Below are positions 17,214-25,695 of a stretch of DNA of 36,772 nucleotides, piece after piece (the first letter of the stretch is position 1; each line of letters opens with the position of its first letter). Origin of the DNA: Glutamicibacter nicotianae (lineage in GTDB: Bacteria > Actinomycetota > Actinomycetes > Actinomycetales > Micrococcaceae); assembly GCF_006539525.1 (NCBI RefSeq), contig NZ_BJNE01000023.1:1-36772 (forward strand). Direction: 5' to 3'. The notes under the pieces are model-generated. The model did not search any database. It worked only from the letters and a program-made list of their open reading frames with translations, and was not told the origin of the DNA. The position numbers and the translations under genes are program-made.

Positions 17214-17756
17214 ATGGAGCAGTGCAGGCTGAATATCTTCGGTGCCAGCGGCAGTGGCACGACGACTCTTGCCCGAGCCGTGGCGAATGCTTGGTCGGTC
17301 CCGCATGCCGATAGCGACGACTATTTCTGGGTACCCACCGACCCGCCGTACTCCCAGCAGCGAGCGCCAGCTGAACGCTCCAAGTTCATGCATGAGATCT
17401 TCGTGCCGCGCAGCGCATGGGTGCTTTCGGGATCCATGCAGGGGTGGGGGAATGATGTGCTGGCCGAATGCGATGCCTTCGTGTTCTTGACGCTGGATCC
17501 CGACGTGCGCCTGCGACGGCTTGCCGAACGCGAGCAACTTCGGCAGTCCGGGCAAGCCCCGGATCCAAAGGCTGTGGAGCATTTCATGCTGTGGGCGGCT
17601 GGCTACGATGACCCGGAGTTCGCCGGACGCAGCCGCGCGCACCACGAGGCATGGTTGAAGGACGAGTCCCGTCCGGTGCTCCGCCTGGACAGCGCGCAAT
17701 CAACGGCACAGATGTGCCAAGCCATCATTGACTGGGAACCAGCCCGAACGCACTAG
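17214..17756 (+). CDS. P-loop nucleoside/nucleotide-kinase-like protein with a Lys-less Walker A
   Basis: 180 residues from ATG 17214, preceded by AGAGGGGG at 17197-17204. The N-terminal loop reads GASGSGTTT at residues 10-18. The Lys of a normal GxxGxGK[ST] motif is replaced by Thr16, a variant found in a family annotated as adenylate-kinase-like or AAA ATPase. Residues about 27-38 (HADSDDYFWVPT) fit the acceptor-side region, and RLRRLAEREQLR near residue 100 resembles the lid/arginine segment of small kinases. The substrate is unknown. The ATG is preferred over longer in-frame starts, which would run through the non-coding segment. It ends convergently with the LysR gene, overlapping by four bases. 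Confidence 0.8.
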   Translation: MEQCRLNIFGASGSGTTTLARAVANAWSVPHADSDDYFWVPTDPPYSQQRAPAERSKFMHEIFVPRSAWVLSGSMQGWGNDVLAECDAFVFLTLDPDVRLRRLAEREQLRQSGQAPDPKAVEHFMLWAAGYDDPEFAGRSRAHHEAWLKDESRPVLRLDSAQSTAQMCQAIIDWEPARTH

Positions 17757-18682
17757 CTTCCGGAGGCGCTCGGCACGGGGAACGGCGGAATGAACCAGTC
17801 GCCGGCGGCGGCCGCATCATTCAGCGCGCGAACCGTTTCCTGGACCGCACGGCTGCGCAAAGCCTCGTCGCGTCCCACCAGCCAATATTCGGAGTGGAAG
17901 GTGAACTCCTCGTGGAGCACCGGAATCATGTTGGGATAGTGCCGGGAGAGGAATGTTGGCAGCAGCCCGATGCCGGCATGGTTCATGGTGGCCGCGTATT
18001 GCACCGCGATGCTCGTGGAAGAAATGGAGCGGCGCATCGGTGGCAGGGCGCTGGTGGCGTCATCGAGCTTGTCCACCGTCAGAGCGGTATCGATGTAGTA
18101 GTTCAAGCTATGCCCTGCCAGATCCTCGATGGATCTTGGCGTGCCATGGCTTTCCAGATATTCGGCAGTGGCGTAGAGCCGCAACTCGTAATCCAGGAGT
18201 TTCATCGAGGCGGCCTTGCGGACATGGGGTTCGCCGATGACAATCTCCAAGTCCATGCCGGTACGCGTCTGCCGTGCACGGGTGGTTTCGGAGACGATCT
18301 CGAAGACCAGTTGCGGATGCTTTACCTGGAGCTTGGCCAGTGCCGGGGCAGCGAGGTGCGCGCTGAATGCATCGGGGGCAGCGACGCGCACATGGCCTGC
18401 CAGCGCTCCGGAGTCCTTCTCGGCGCCGATGGCCTCCACTGCCTGCTCGATGGTTTCCGCGCTGGCCATCGCCCGGCGTCCCAGATCGGTCAGTTCCCAG
18501 CCGTTGGGGGTGCGCGTGAGCAGGTGGCCGCCCATCGCCTTTTGCAGTGCGTCGATGCGGCGGGAAATCGTCGAGTGGTTTACCCCGAGGACGTTCGCGG
18601 CGGCGGTGTAGCGGCCCAGTCGTGCAACGGTCAGCAGGGCAATGAGTGATTCGAGATGGCGGTAATCGATCTGACGGTCCAT
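17753..18682 (-). CDS. LysR-family transcriptional regulator
   Basis: 309 residues, the usual LTTR length, starting at ATG 18682. The N-terminal winged helix-turn-helix is clear at about residues 10-65 (LARLGRYTAAANVLGVNHSTISRRI-type helix region, here TVARLGRYTAAANVLGV then NHSTISRRIDALQKAMG). A periplasmic-binding-protein-like effector domain follows from about 95. It is divergent from the dehydrogenase gene at 18823, and a perfect palindrome lies in the 140-base gap, so it probably controls that operon and itself in response to a pathway metabolite. A longer start at 18838 would overlap the divergent gene and is rejected. No strong Shine-Dalgarno is seen. Confidence 0.9.
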   Translation of the reverse strand: MDRQIDYRHLESLIALLTVARLGRYTAAANVLGVNHSTISRRIDALQKAMGGHLLTRTPNGWELTDLGRRAMASAETIEQAVEAIGAEKDSGALAGHVRVAAPDAFSAHLAAPALAKLQVKHPQLVFEIVSETTRARQTRTGMDLEIVIGEPHVRKAASMKLLDYELRLYATAEYLESHGTPRSIEDLAGHSLNYYIDTALTVDKLDDATSALPPMRRSISSTSIAVQYAATMNHAGIGLLPTFLSRHYPNMIPVLHEEFTFHSEYWLVGRDEALRSRAVQETVRALNDAAAAGDWFIPPFPVPSASGS

Positions 18683-18702
18683 AGTCCACAGTCTGCCATG
18701 GA

Positions 18703-18724
18703 CGGTGTGCGCTAGCGCACACCG
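18703..18724. promoter_or_regulatory. 22-bp perfect palindrome, probable LysR operator
   Basis: CGGTGTGCGCT at 18703-18713 is followed directly by its exact inverse at 18714-18724. It lies 20 bases upstream of the LysR start and 98 before the dehydrogenase start. A second small palindrome, TTGCGCAA, is at 18728-18735. Position and symmetry suit an autoregulatory LTTR recognition site. Confidence 0.65.
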
Positions 18725-18822
18725 GGCTTGCGCAATTGCCGTGCCGGGGTGCATTGAGTCCGGCGCGACCGGCATCCTACGCTGGCCTGAAAGGACGGTA
18801 CGCAACGACGAGGGGTGTGCAG

Positions 18823-19767
18823 ATGAGCACGTACGCATGGATTGGCCTGGGCAACATGGGCGGACCGATGACAGCGAATCTGGTGGCCGCCGGGCACCAG
18901 GTGCGCGGCTACGACCTGGACGCGGAGGCCTGCGCCGCCGCGGCGGGAGGCGGGGTGCAGATCTCCGGCTCGGTGGCCGAAGCCATGGAGCATGCCGATG
19001 CTGTATTCACCATGCTGCCCAAGGGCGCGCACGTGCGCTCGGTCTACGAGGGCGAGGCAGGCATCTGGGCCAACGCCACCAAGGACATGCTCCTGCTGGA
19101 TTCCTCCACGGTGGACATTGAAACTTCCGGCTACATCCACGCAGGCTCCGCGGAGCGTGGACTGCACTTCGTTGATGCCCCGGTATCCGGCGGCATCTCC
19201 GGCGCAGCGGCGGGGACCCTGGCCTTCATGCTCGGCGGTGAGCCGGAACTGATGGACCGGGCCAGCGGATTCATCGCCCCGATGAGCGGCAAGACCATCG
19301 TCGCAGGCGGGCCCTCCATGGGCATTGCCGCCAAGATCTGCAACAACATGATGCTGTTCATCGACCTGATGGCCAGTGCCGAGGGTTCCCAGCTGGCCGA
19401 GGCATTGGGCCTGGATCCCGAGGTCTTCTGGCAGATCGCCTCGGTCTCCTCGGGCCGTTCCTGGGCGCAGCAGACCTGGTACCCGGTGCCGGGCATCATC
19501 GATACCGCTGCGGCAAACAACAACTTCGAAGCGACCTTCCGCACCGACCTGGCCCGCAAGGATGTCGGGCTGGCCTTAGATGCCGGAGAAAGCACCGGCG
19601 TGCGGCTGCCGGCAGCCAGCTTGGCCCGCGAGCACTTCGACGAACTGATCGAGCAGGGGCTGGGGGACAAGGACTGCTCGCTGATCGTGAAGAACCTGCT
19701 GCCTGATGGCGCCGTGCGCGGTTGGAACCCGGAAACGGCCGAGGCCAGCACGGCAGCTGCGGGCTGA
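18823..19767 (+). CDS. 3-hydroxyisobutyrate-dehydrogenase-family oxidoreductase
   Basis: 314 residues from ATG 18823, with GAGGGG at 18810-18815. The beta-hydroxyacid dehydrogenase signatures are present: nucleotide motif GLGNMGGPM at 8-16, substrate segment DAPVSGGISGAAAGTL near 121-136, and catalytic Lys171 with Asn175 (KICNN). The family oxidises or reduces small beta-hydroxy acids with NAD(P): 3-hydroxyisobutyrate, tartronate semialdehyde or sulfolactaldehyde. Residues alone do not settle the substrate. No other valine-degradation genes are nearby, so MmsB identity is not proven. It is two bases from a zinc alcohol dehydrogenase gene and divergent from a LysR regulator, implying a shared, regulated catabolic step. 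Confidence 0.85.
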   Translation: MSTYAWIGLGNMGGPMTANLVAAGHQVRGYDLDAEACAAAAGGGVQISGSVAEAMEHADAVFTMLPKGAHVRSVYEGEAGIWANATKDMLLLDSSTVDIETSGYIHAGSAERGLHFVDAPVSGGISGAAAGTLAFMLGGEPELMDRASGFIAPMSGKTIVAGGPSMGIAAKICNNMMLFIDLMASAEGSQLAEALGLDPEVFWQIASVSSGRSWAQQTWYPVPGIIDTAAANNNFEATFRTDLARKDVGLALDAGESTGVRLPAASLAREHFDELIEQGLGDKDCSLIVKNLLPDGAVRGWNPETAEASTAAAG

Positions 19768-19769
19768 TC

Positions 19770-20888
19770 ATGCGCCAGATCCATGCCGCGGTGCTGGAGC
19801 ATCCGGAGAACCAGCGGCCCTATGCCAAGCATCGGCCGCTGGCGATCCGCCAGATGCACCTTGGCGAGCCCGGCCCCGGGGAAGTTCTGGTGCGCATCAC
19901 CGCGGCCGGACTCTGCCATTCGGACTTGTCGGTCATCGACGGGAACCGGCCGCGTCCGGTGCCGATGGTGCTCGGGCATGAATCGGCCGGCATCATCGAG
20001 CGGGTTGGCGAAGGGGTTCAGCTGGACATCGGCCAGCAGGTGATCTCGGTCTTCCTGCCACGCTGCGAGAACTGCGCAGCCTGCGCCACCGGAGGCAAGC
20101 TGCCGTGCAGCGCCGGCACCGCGTCCAACACCGCTGGAACCCTGCTGACTGGCGCTCGCCGGCTGATGCTCGATGGCAAGCCGGTCCACCACCACCTGGG
20201 CGTCTCGGCATTTGCCGATTATGCGGTGATGGATGCGCGCAGCCTGGTACCGGTGGGCGCGGATGTGCCGGCCGAGGTGGCCGCGGTGCTGGGGTGCGCG
20301 GTGCTCACCGGCGGTGGCGCGCTGCGCAATGCCGCCAAGGCAACAGGTGCCGAGGATGTGGCCATCATTGGACTGGGCGGAGTGGGCATGGCCGCCTTGC
20401 TGGTGGCCGCCGGGCAGCGGACTACCGGCAGGATCTTGGCCATTGACGCCAATGATCAGAAGCTGGCGACCGCGCTGGCCTTGGGTGCCGATGAAGCCTG
20501 CACGCCGCAGGAGCTGGGGCAGCGCAGTGCGCAGATCGTGGTTGAGGCCGCCGGTCATCCGCGGGCCTTCGAATCCGCATTGCAGGCCACAGGCGTGGGC
20601 GGAACCCTGGTGACCGTGGGGCTGCCGGCCCCGGGCGCGATGAGCAGCATCGAGCCATTGGCCCTGACCGCCGGCGCCCGCACGATTATCGGCAGCTATA
20701 TGGGCTCTGCGCTGCCAAAGCAGGATATCGGCTACTACGAGCAGCTTTGGCGCGCAGGCAGGCTCCCGGTAGAGAAGCTGGTGGAGACCAGGTCGCTGGC
20801 GCAGATCAACGAAGCCCTCGACGATCTGGCTGACGGGCGCTCGGTACGCCAAGTTCTGCTGCCCGGAATCGGGGCGGAAGCCCAGTAG
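19770..20888 (+). CDS. Zinc-dependent alcohol dehydrogenase, class III-like
   Basis: 372 residues. The ATG at 19770 lies two bases after the stop of the preceding dehydrogenase, so translation is coupled; the end of that gene supplies no strong Shine-Dalgarno. Catalytic-zinc ligands Cys49 (GLCHSD) and His70-Glu71 (GHESAG) are present, as are the structural-zinc cysteines Cys99, Cys102, Cys105 and Cys113. The NAD motif is GLGGVGMA, near residue 196. The pattern is of the long-chain MDR family that includes class III and aryl/alkyl alcohol dehydrogenases. It probably works in series with the upstream hydroxyacid dehydrogenase on an alcohol or aldehyde of the same pathway; the substrate is unknown. 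Confidence 0.88.
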   Translation: MRQIHAAVLEHPENQRPYAKHRPLAIRQMHLGEPGPGEVLVRITAAGLCHSDLSVIDGNRPRPVPMVLGHESAGIIERVGEGVQLDIGQQVISVFLPRCENCAACATGGKLPCSAGTASNTAGTLLTGARRLMLDGKPVHHHLGVSAFADYAVMDARSLVPVGADVPAEVAAVLGCAVLTGGGALRNAAKATGAEDVAIIGLGGVGMAALLVAAGQRTTGRILAIDANDQKLATALALGADEACTPQELGQRSAQIVVEAAGHPRAFESALQATGVGGTLVTVGLPAPGAMSSIEPLALTAGARTIIGSYMGSALPKQDIGYYEQLWRAGRLPVEKLVETRSLAQINEALDDLADGRSVRQVLLPGIGAEAQ

Positions 20889-20897
20889 GATTGGTGG

Positions 20898-21962
20898 GTG
20901 ACTGATTCCACTGCGGGGCCCCGTGCCCTGGCAACGCTGACCGACATCCGGGTCTTCGACTACCTCTGCAAGGCCCCGGCGACACGGACCCGGATCGCCG
21001 CGGATCTGGGCATCTCCAAGCCCACCGCATCGCAGGCGATTTCGCGCCTGCAGGAGAACGGGTTGGCGTTGGCCATCGAGCGGGAAAACGAGCCCAAGCG
21101 CGGACGCGTACCGGAGCACTATGCGCTGGACAGCAGCTTCGGCCACCTGCTGGCCCTGTGCCTGCAGGCTGAATTCCTGCAGGTCCGCGCCACCGACCTG
21201 GCCGGGCAAACCCTGGTGGACCGCCTCTACCCGCTCACCGCGCAAACCACTGCAGCGGAAGTAGCGCAAATGGGTGCCCGGGAGATTTCGCGCGTGGCCG
21301 CCGAGCTCGGCTCCCCGCTGCTGGCCGCGGCCGTGAGCCAATCGGCCCCGGTGGAGCGCGATGGCGAGCTGCGCGTGCTGGCTACCCCGATTTTCCCTTC
21401 CTCCGGAGCTGACCTTGCAGGCCAATTCGCTGACGGTGTTCCGGTGCTGCTGGATAACGACGTGAACTGGATGGCCCTGGCCGAAGCGGGCGATCAGGCA
21501 GACTCCTTGATGATGATCTATATCGGATCTGGCCTGGGCGCAGGACTGGTCATCGACGGTGCGCTGCACCGCGGCAAGCACGGCACCGCTGGCGAGCTGG
21601 AGACCCAGGTGGTGGGCGGGATAAACCTGCGCGAAGCGCTCGCCGAGGAGGGGATGTTCCAGACCCGCGTGCTCTGGGAGAAGCTGGCCGACGAACGGAA
21701 CTGGCCGGCATTCCTTGCGCCGTTCGGCCAGGTCCTGGCGAACTTGATTGGCTTCGTCGATCCGCAGCGGGTGGTGGCCATCGGTCCGGGCCTGACCCCT
21801 GAATTGTGCGCGGCATTGGAGAGCGAGCTGAATAGGTTGCTGCCCAAGCCGGTCCATGTGCAGCTTTCCGCATTGGGAACCGAAGCCGCGGCACGCGGGG
21901 CACTGGCTGGTGCCCGGGAGCTCGCCTTGGGCAACTTGTGGGAAAACTACCGGGCACGTTGA
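20898..21962 (+). CDS. ROK-family transcriptional regulator
   Basis: 354 residues from GTG 20898, nine bases after the alcohol dehydrogenase stop. A winged helix-turn-helix occupies about residues 15-75 (IAADLGISKPTASQAISRL). A ROK/sugar-kinase-like domain follows, with LLDNDVNWMALAEA near 180 and the phosphate-binding-like IGSGLGAGLVIDG near 208. The Cys-rich zinc motif common in NagC/Mlc regulators is not visible in the corresponding AGELETQVV region. It probably senses a sugar or sugar phosphate. Its stop overlaps the -35 element of the promoter in front of the polyphosphate glucokinase. Confidence 0.87.
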   Translation: MTDSTAGPRALATLTDIRVFDYLCKAPATRTRIAADLGISKPTASQAISRLQENGLALAIERENEPKRGRVPEHYALDSSFGHLLALCLQAEFLQVRATDLAGQTLVDRLYPLTAQTTAAEVAQMGAREISRVAAELGSPLLAAAVSQSAPVERDGELRVLATPIFPSSGADLAGQFADGVPVLLDNDVNWMALAEAGDQADSLMMIYIGSGLGAGLVIDGALHRGKHGTAGELETQVVGGINLREALAEEGMFQTRVLWEKLADERNWPAFLAPFGQVLANLIGFVDPQRVVAIGPGLTPELCAALESELNRLLPKPVHVQLSALGTEAAARGALAGARELALGNLWENYRAR

Positions 21963-21986
21963 CCAAAGTGATCCAAGCTATATATT
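21959..21986 (+). promoter_or_regulatory. Sigma-70-type promoter before the glucokinase
   Basis: TTGACC (21959-21964) and TATATT (21981-21986) with a 16-base spacer. The -35 overlaps the stop codon of the ROK gene. The glucokinase start is 47 bases after the -10. Confidence 0.6.
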
Positions 21987-22032
21987 GTAAAGAGTCCTTA
22001 AAATTCTATTTGCATCTCCGGGGAGACCACTG

Positions 22033-22842
22033 ATGGCACCATCTGACGCATCGGCATCCACGTCGCAGTTCGCTGCCATCGGCCTTGATCTGGGCGGCTC
22101 GTCCATCAAGTACGGATTGGTTGGAACCGACGGCAAGCTCGTTGAGAGCACCTTCAGCAAGGCCGCCACCCCAGAAGGCGCGCATCCGGAGGCCGTCGCC
22201 CAGGTGATGACAGGAATCATTGCCGACCTGCAGGAGCTCACCGGCGATGAGCTGGCCGGGATTCCCGCCGGTGTCACCGTGCCCGGCATCGTCATCGACG
22301 GCGTCGTGCACTCGGCGGCCAATATCGACAAGGCCTGGATCGGCTTGGATGTCACCGCCTCGTTCAGTGCGCTCCTGGGCCGCGACGTCTTTGTGCTCAA
22401 TGACGCGGATGCCGCCGGCGTCGCCGAGGTTTACGCGGGTGCGGGAGCCGAGAATGGCAAGCCTGTCAAGGGCAGCACCTTGCTGCTGACCCTGGGCACC
22501 GGCATTGGCTCGGCCTTCTTCCGCGACGGAGTGCTCTTCCCTAACGTCGAATTCGGCCACCTCGAAATCGACGGCTTCAATGCCGAGAGCAAGGCCGCCG
22601 CGCGAGTCATGCACGAGGAAAACCTCAGCTGGGAACAGTACATCGCCCGCCTGCAGCGCTACCTGTCCCACGTGGAATTCCTCTGCAGCCCGGATCTGAT
22701 CATCGTCGGCGGAGCGATCTCCGAAGACCACGAGAAATTCCTGCCGCAGCTGGAACTGCGTGCCAAGATCGTGCCCGCCCGCTTCAACAACGCCGCCGGG
22801 GTATTGGGCGCCGCGCATCGCGCGCTGAATCCCGGCAACTAG
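22033..22842 (+). CDS. ppgK: Polyphosphate glucokinase
   Basis: 269 residues, the usual size of actinobacterial PPGK. The phosphate-binding motif LDLGGSSIKYGLV is at about 18-30. The sugar-binding and catalytic segment LNDADAAGVAEV is near 123, with its Asp as base. LTLGTGIGSAFF is near 154, and FGHLEIDG, the PPGK form of the ROK GH-E motif, near 175. The enzyme phosphorylates glucose using polyphosphate and usually also ATP or GTP. GGGGAGA at 22019-22025 gives the ribosome site. It has its own promoter and is followed by a HAD phosphatase gene after six bases. Confidence 0.93.
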   Translation: MAPSDASASTSQFAAIGLDLGGSSIKYGLVGTDGKLVESTFSKAATPEGAHPEAVAQVMTGIIADLQELTGDELAGIPAGVTVPGIVIDGVVHSAANIDKAWIGLDVTASFSALLGRDVFVLNDADAAGVAEVYAGAGAENGKPVKGSTLLLTLGTGIGSAFFRDGVLFPNVEFGHLEIDGFNAESKAAARVMHEENLSWEQYIARLQRYLSHVEFLCSPDLIIVGGAISEDHEKFLPQLELRAKIVPARFNNAAGVLGAAHRALNPGN

Positions 22843-22848
22843 GAACCT

Positions 22849-23664
22849 ATGCATACGATTGACCCGAACGCCCAGATCAAGCTCGTCGCCGTTGACATGG
22901 ACGGCACCTTCCTGGACGGCGAGGGCCAAATCCCGGAGGCATCCTGGGCGCTCATCGACCGGCTCCAGGAACGCGGCATCAAGTTCGTGCCGGCTTCCGG
23001 GCGCCAGTTCGCCACCCTGCGCGAGCAGTTCGCCCCCTTGGGCGAGATCGCGATCATTGCCGAGAACGGCACCGTCGTGATGCATGGCGAGAACGAGATC
23101 TACTCCAACATCATCGGCAAGTCCTCGGTTGACGTGGTCATCCAGGCCGTCCGCGCGCAATCTGCGCTCGATGCCGGATTGGTGCTGTGCGGACGCCGCA
23201 CCGCCTATGTGGAGCGCGCCGATGAAGCGTTCGCCGCCGCGATTGCACCGTATTACCGTGCAGTGCAGGTGGTTGAAGACCTGGCCCAGGTCGACGACGA
23301 GATCATCAAGATGGCCGTCAACGTCGGCACCGGCGCCGTGCAGGAAATGGCGGCAGCGCTGCAGGTGCCGCTGCAGGTGGTGATCTCGGGGAGCCACTGG
23401 GTGGATGCCATGAACCACGGCGTGCACAAGGGCTTGGCCCTGAATGCGCTGCAGGAGAAGCTGGGAATCAGCGCCGATGAAACAGCAGTTTTCGGCGACT
23501 ACCCCAACGACCTGGAAATGATCAAGGCCGCCACCTACTCTTTTGCGATGGCTAATGCCCACCCCGTGGTGGCAGAAGCCGCGAATTTCACTGCGCCGTC
23601 CAACCTTGAGCACGGCGTGCTGCAGGTGCTCGGCGCCTACCTCGACGGGCGCGCCCTGCTCTGA
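22849..23664 (+). CDS. Cof-type HAD-superfamily sugar-phosphate phosphatase
   Basis: 271 residues, six bases downstream of ppgK. HAD motif I is VAVDMDGTFLD with nucleophile Asp16 and Asp18. Motif II is near the PASGRQ segment (residue 46), the motif III Lys is in the HKGLAL region near 190, and motif IV is VFGDYPNDLEM near 213. The inserted type IIB cap lies between. These cytoplasmic enzymes hydrolyse sugar phosphates or similar small phosphates. Pairing with glucokinase suggests sugar-phosphate balance, but the substrate is unknown. A strong hairpin follows. Confidence 0.9.
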   Translation: MHTIDPNAQIKLVAVDMDGTFLDGEGQIPEASWALIDRLQERGIKFVPASGRQFATLREQFAPLGEIAIIAENGTVVMHGENEIYSNIIGKSSVDVVIQAVRAQSALDAGLVLCGRRTAYVERADEAFAAAIAPYYRAVQVVEDLAQVDDEIIKMAVNVGTGAVQEMAAALQVPLQVVISGSHWVDAMNHGVHKGLALNALQEKLGISADETAVFGDYPNDLEMIKAATYSFAMANAHPVVAEAANFTAPSNLEHGVLQVLGAYLDGRALL

Positions 23665-23688
23665 CACGCCGGGGAGCTGAAACAGCTC

Positions 23689-23727
23689 AGGGCCTGGGTG
23701 AAGGAAATTTTCCTTCACCCAGGCCCT
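23689..23727. terminator. Strong bidirectional terminator
   Basis: Perfect 19-bp arms, 23689-23707 and 23709-23727, with a nominal one-base centre; the AT centre would open to a small loop. It lies between the convergent HAD gene and M20 hydrolase, 20-25 bases from each stop. It would work in either direction. Confidence 0.85.
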
Positions 23728-23746
23728 ACGCGCTCTTGTTGGCTAG

Positions 23747-24955
23747 TTAGGCGCCGAGATAATGGCGAATTCCGGCCAAGGCTGCGCGCACGCCGGAATC
23801 CAACGCTCCACGGTACTCAGGCAGGAAGAACGGGGAGTGGTTGCCAGCCGGTGCCGGGTCCTGCGGGTCGGCGCCGCCGAACATCCAGAACACATTCGGC
23901 ACGCCGATGGCATCGCCCAGCGAACCGAAGTCCTCGGATCCCATCAGCGGCGGCACCAGACGGACCTGCTCCTCGCCGAACTCCTCGCGCAGCGAGCCGA
24001 CGACATTGCCGGTGTGCTCCGGGTCGTTGTACAGCCGCGGGAAGGTGTAGAGCTGCTCGATCTTCGGCCGAGGTGCCCCTGAGGCATCCGCCTCGGCATT
24101 GATGATCCGGGTGACTGCTTCCAGGACCTTCTCGCGCACCGGCTCGGTGAGCGTGCGGATGTTCAGCGTGAATACCGCGGTGTCGGGGATGATATTTTCC
24201 TTCAGGCCCGCGTGGAAGGAGCCGCAGGTGACCACGGCCGAATCCAGCGGATGCAGCTCGCGCGAGGTGATGGTCTGGAGCCGGGTGATGATATTGGCTC
24301 CGAGCACAATCGGGTCGATGGAATCCTGCGGCTGGGAACCGTGGGCCTGCTTGCCGTAGAGGGTGACCTCCAGCGAGTTGGCCATGGCCATCGCCGATTC
24401 CGGGGTGATACGGATGGTGCCGGTGGCAAAGGGGAATACGTGCTGGCCGAGGACCGCCGTTGGCCGCGGTGCCCGATCCCACAGGCCGTCGGCGAGCATT
24501 GCGGCGGCTCCCGCGCTGGTTTCCTCGCCGGGCTGGAAGATGAACACCACGGTGCCGGCCCACACATCGGTGCTGCGCACCAGCACCCGGGCCGCGCCCA
24601 GAGCGCTGGCCACATGGGTGTCGTGGCCGCAGCCGTGCATCACCGGGACCTCGGTGCCATCTGCCAAAAAGCCCTTGGCGGTGGAGGCGTACTCCGCCTT
24701 GGTGTCCTCGGCAATCGGCAGGCCGTCGCTGTCGGCGCGGAAGGCCACCACCGGGCCCTCGCCGTTGCGCAGGATGCCCACCACGCCGGTGCCGCCGCAA
24801 CGGAAGTGCTCGATGCCCAGTTCGCTGAGCTTGGATTCGATGAACGCAGCGGTGTTGTGCTCCTGCATGGACAGCTCCGGGTTGCGGTGCAGGTGCAGGT
24901 AGTCCTCGTGCAAGGCCTGGGTTTCGGCGTCGGTGAGTCCGTAGGTGTTCAGCAT
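23747..24955 (-). CDS. M20-family metallo-amidohydrolase (N-acyl amino acid/hippurate hydrolase type)
   Basis: 402 residues from ATG 24955, with AGAGGA about eight bases upstream. The metal site is visible as HGCGHDTH at 107-114 (Cys109, His111), the catalytic Glu144-Glu145 in PGEETSAGA, His172 in GQHVFP and a final His in GNHSPFF. The lid/dimerisation domain lies between about 185 and 290. The family cleaves N-acyl or N-aroyl amino acids and some dipeptides in the cytoplasm. It ends an operon in which two membrane proteins precede it, so it probably hydrolyses the compound they import. No signal peptide is seen. Confidence 0.92.
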   Translation of the reverse strand: MLNTYGLTDAETQALHEDYLHLHRNPELSMQEHNTAAFIESKLSELGIEHFRCGGTGVVGILRNGEGPVVAFRADSDGLPIAEDTKAEYASTAKGFLADGTEVPVMHGCGHDTHVASALGAARVLVRSTDVWAGTVVFIFQPGEETSAGAAAMLADGLWDRAPRPTAVLGQHVFPFATGTIRITPESAMAMANSLEVTLYGKQAHGSQPQDSIDPIVLGANIITRLQTITSRELHPLDSAVVTCGSFHAGLKENIIPDTAVFTLNIRTLTEPVREKVLEAVTRIINAEADASGAPRPKIEQLYTFPRLYNDPEHTGNVVGSLREEFGEEQVRLVPPLMGSEDFGSLGDAIGVPNVFWMFGGADPQDPAPAGNHSPFFLPEYRGALDSGVRAALAGIRHYLGA

Positions 24956-24966
24956 GCGATGATCCT

Positions 24967-25686
24967 CTAGCTTTCTGAAGTGTGGATTTTCTTGCGGTCG
25001 CGCAGGCCCCAGGAGAAGACAATGGAGGCGATGACCACGATGGCGGTGGCGAACATGCCGATGGCCGGAGCCATCGGGACAACGACGAAGTTCATCACCA
25101 GGGCCAGCACGATCGCGATGACCGTCGGGCGCAGGGACTTCATGGCCACGATGCATTGCACGAGGACCGCGCCCATCAGCGACGGCAGGATGTACAGGCG
25201 GGCCACATCAATGACATCGGCGGGGATCATGGACACCAGCCAGGTGCCCAGCAGGCCGACGAACAGCAGCAAGCTGGTCAGGTGGACAGTGGCGGCACCG
25301 CAGATGGCCATCACCGCGGCCAGGTCGCCGCGCTTGGTTCCGGGCCTGGCGCCAATGGTCGATTGCGCCACGATGGCCGCGGGCAGCAGCTTGTTGGAGA
25401 TGTTGCCGATCATGAAGGCCTGGTACATGGCGGCCGAACCCAGGATGGGGAAATAGGTCAGCGGCTCGACGAACCAGAGCACCCCGAAGGTGCCGGCTAC
25501 CGTCAGGAAGGCCACCCAGATCATTGTGCTGGTGATCTCCAGCCCGCTGAAGAAAGCGATGTAGATCGGGCCAATCAGGGACAGGACCAAGCCGATGAGC
25601 ATCGTGATGGACCCGTAGCGGGAAGTCTGCTTCTCGAAGCGCGCCATCGAAGCGTCGGCGCTGGACAATTGGGATGTCGTAGTCAT
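24967..25686 (-). CDS. Integral membrane protein, second half of a DUF5058-like transporter pair
   Basis: 239 residues with about six to seven hydrophobic segments and a short charged N-terminus and C-terminus. Pore-like, glycine- and proline-containing stretches are visible (FPILGSAAMYQAFMIGN near 80, GDLAAVMAICGAATVHL near 120). It starts nine bases after the preceding membrane gene and ends 11 bases before the M20 hydrolase gene. I do not know a named function. The partner resembles DUF5058 proteins, which occur with M20 hydrolases in other bacteria. Import of an amidohydrolase substrate as a heteromer is inference. Confidence 0.75.
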   Translation of the reverse strand: MTTTSQLSSADASMARFEKQTSRYGSITMLIGLVLSLIGPIYIAFFSGLEITSTMIWVAFLTVAGTFGVLWFVEPLTYFPILGSAAMYQAFMIGNISNKLLPAAIVAQSTIGARPGTKRGDLAAVMAICGAATVHLTSLLLFVGLLGTWLVSMIPADVIDVARLYILPSLMGAVLVQCIVAMKSLRPTVIAIVLALVMNFVVVPMAPAIGMFATAIVVIASIVFSWGLRDRKKIHTSES

Positions 25687-25695
25687 GATCGGTCC

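Noticed and set aside
19131-21857. 908-codon minus-strand open frame
   Set aside because: It lies antisense to the 3-hydroxyisobutyrate-type dehydrogenase, alcohol dehydrogenase and ROK genes, all with clear motifs. No recognisable protein.
22006-23718. 570-codon minus-strand open frame
   Set aside because: Antisense to ppgK and the HAD phosphatase, and it runs into the terminator hairpin.
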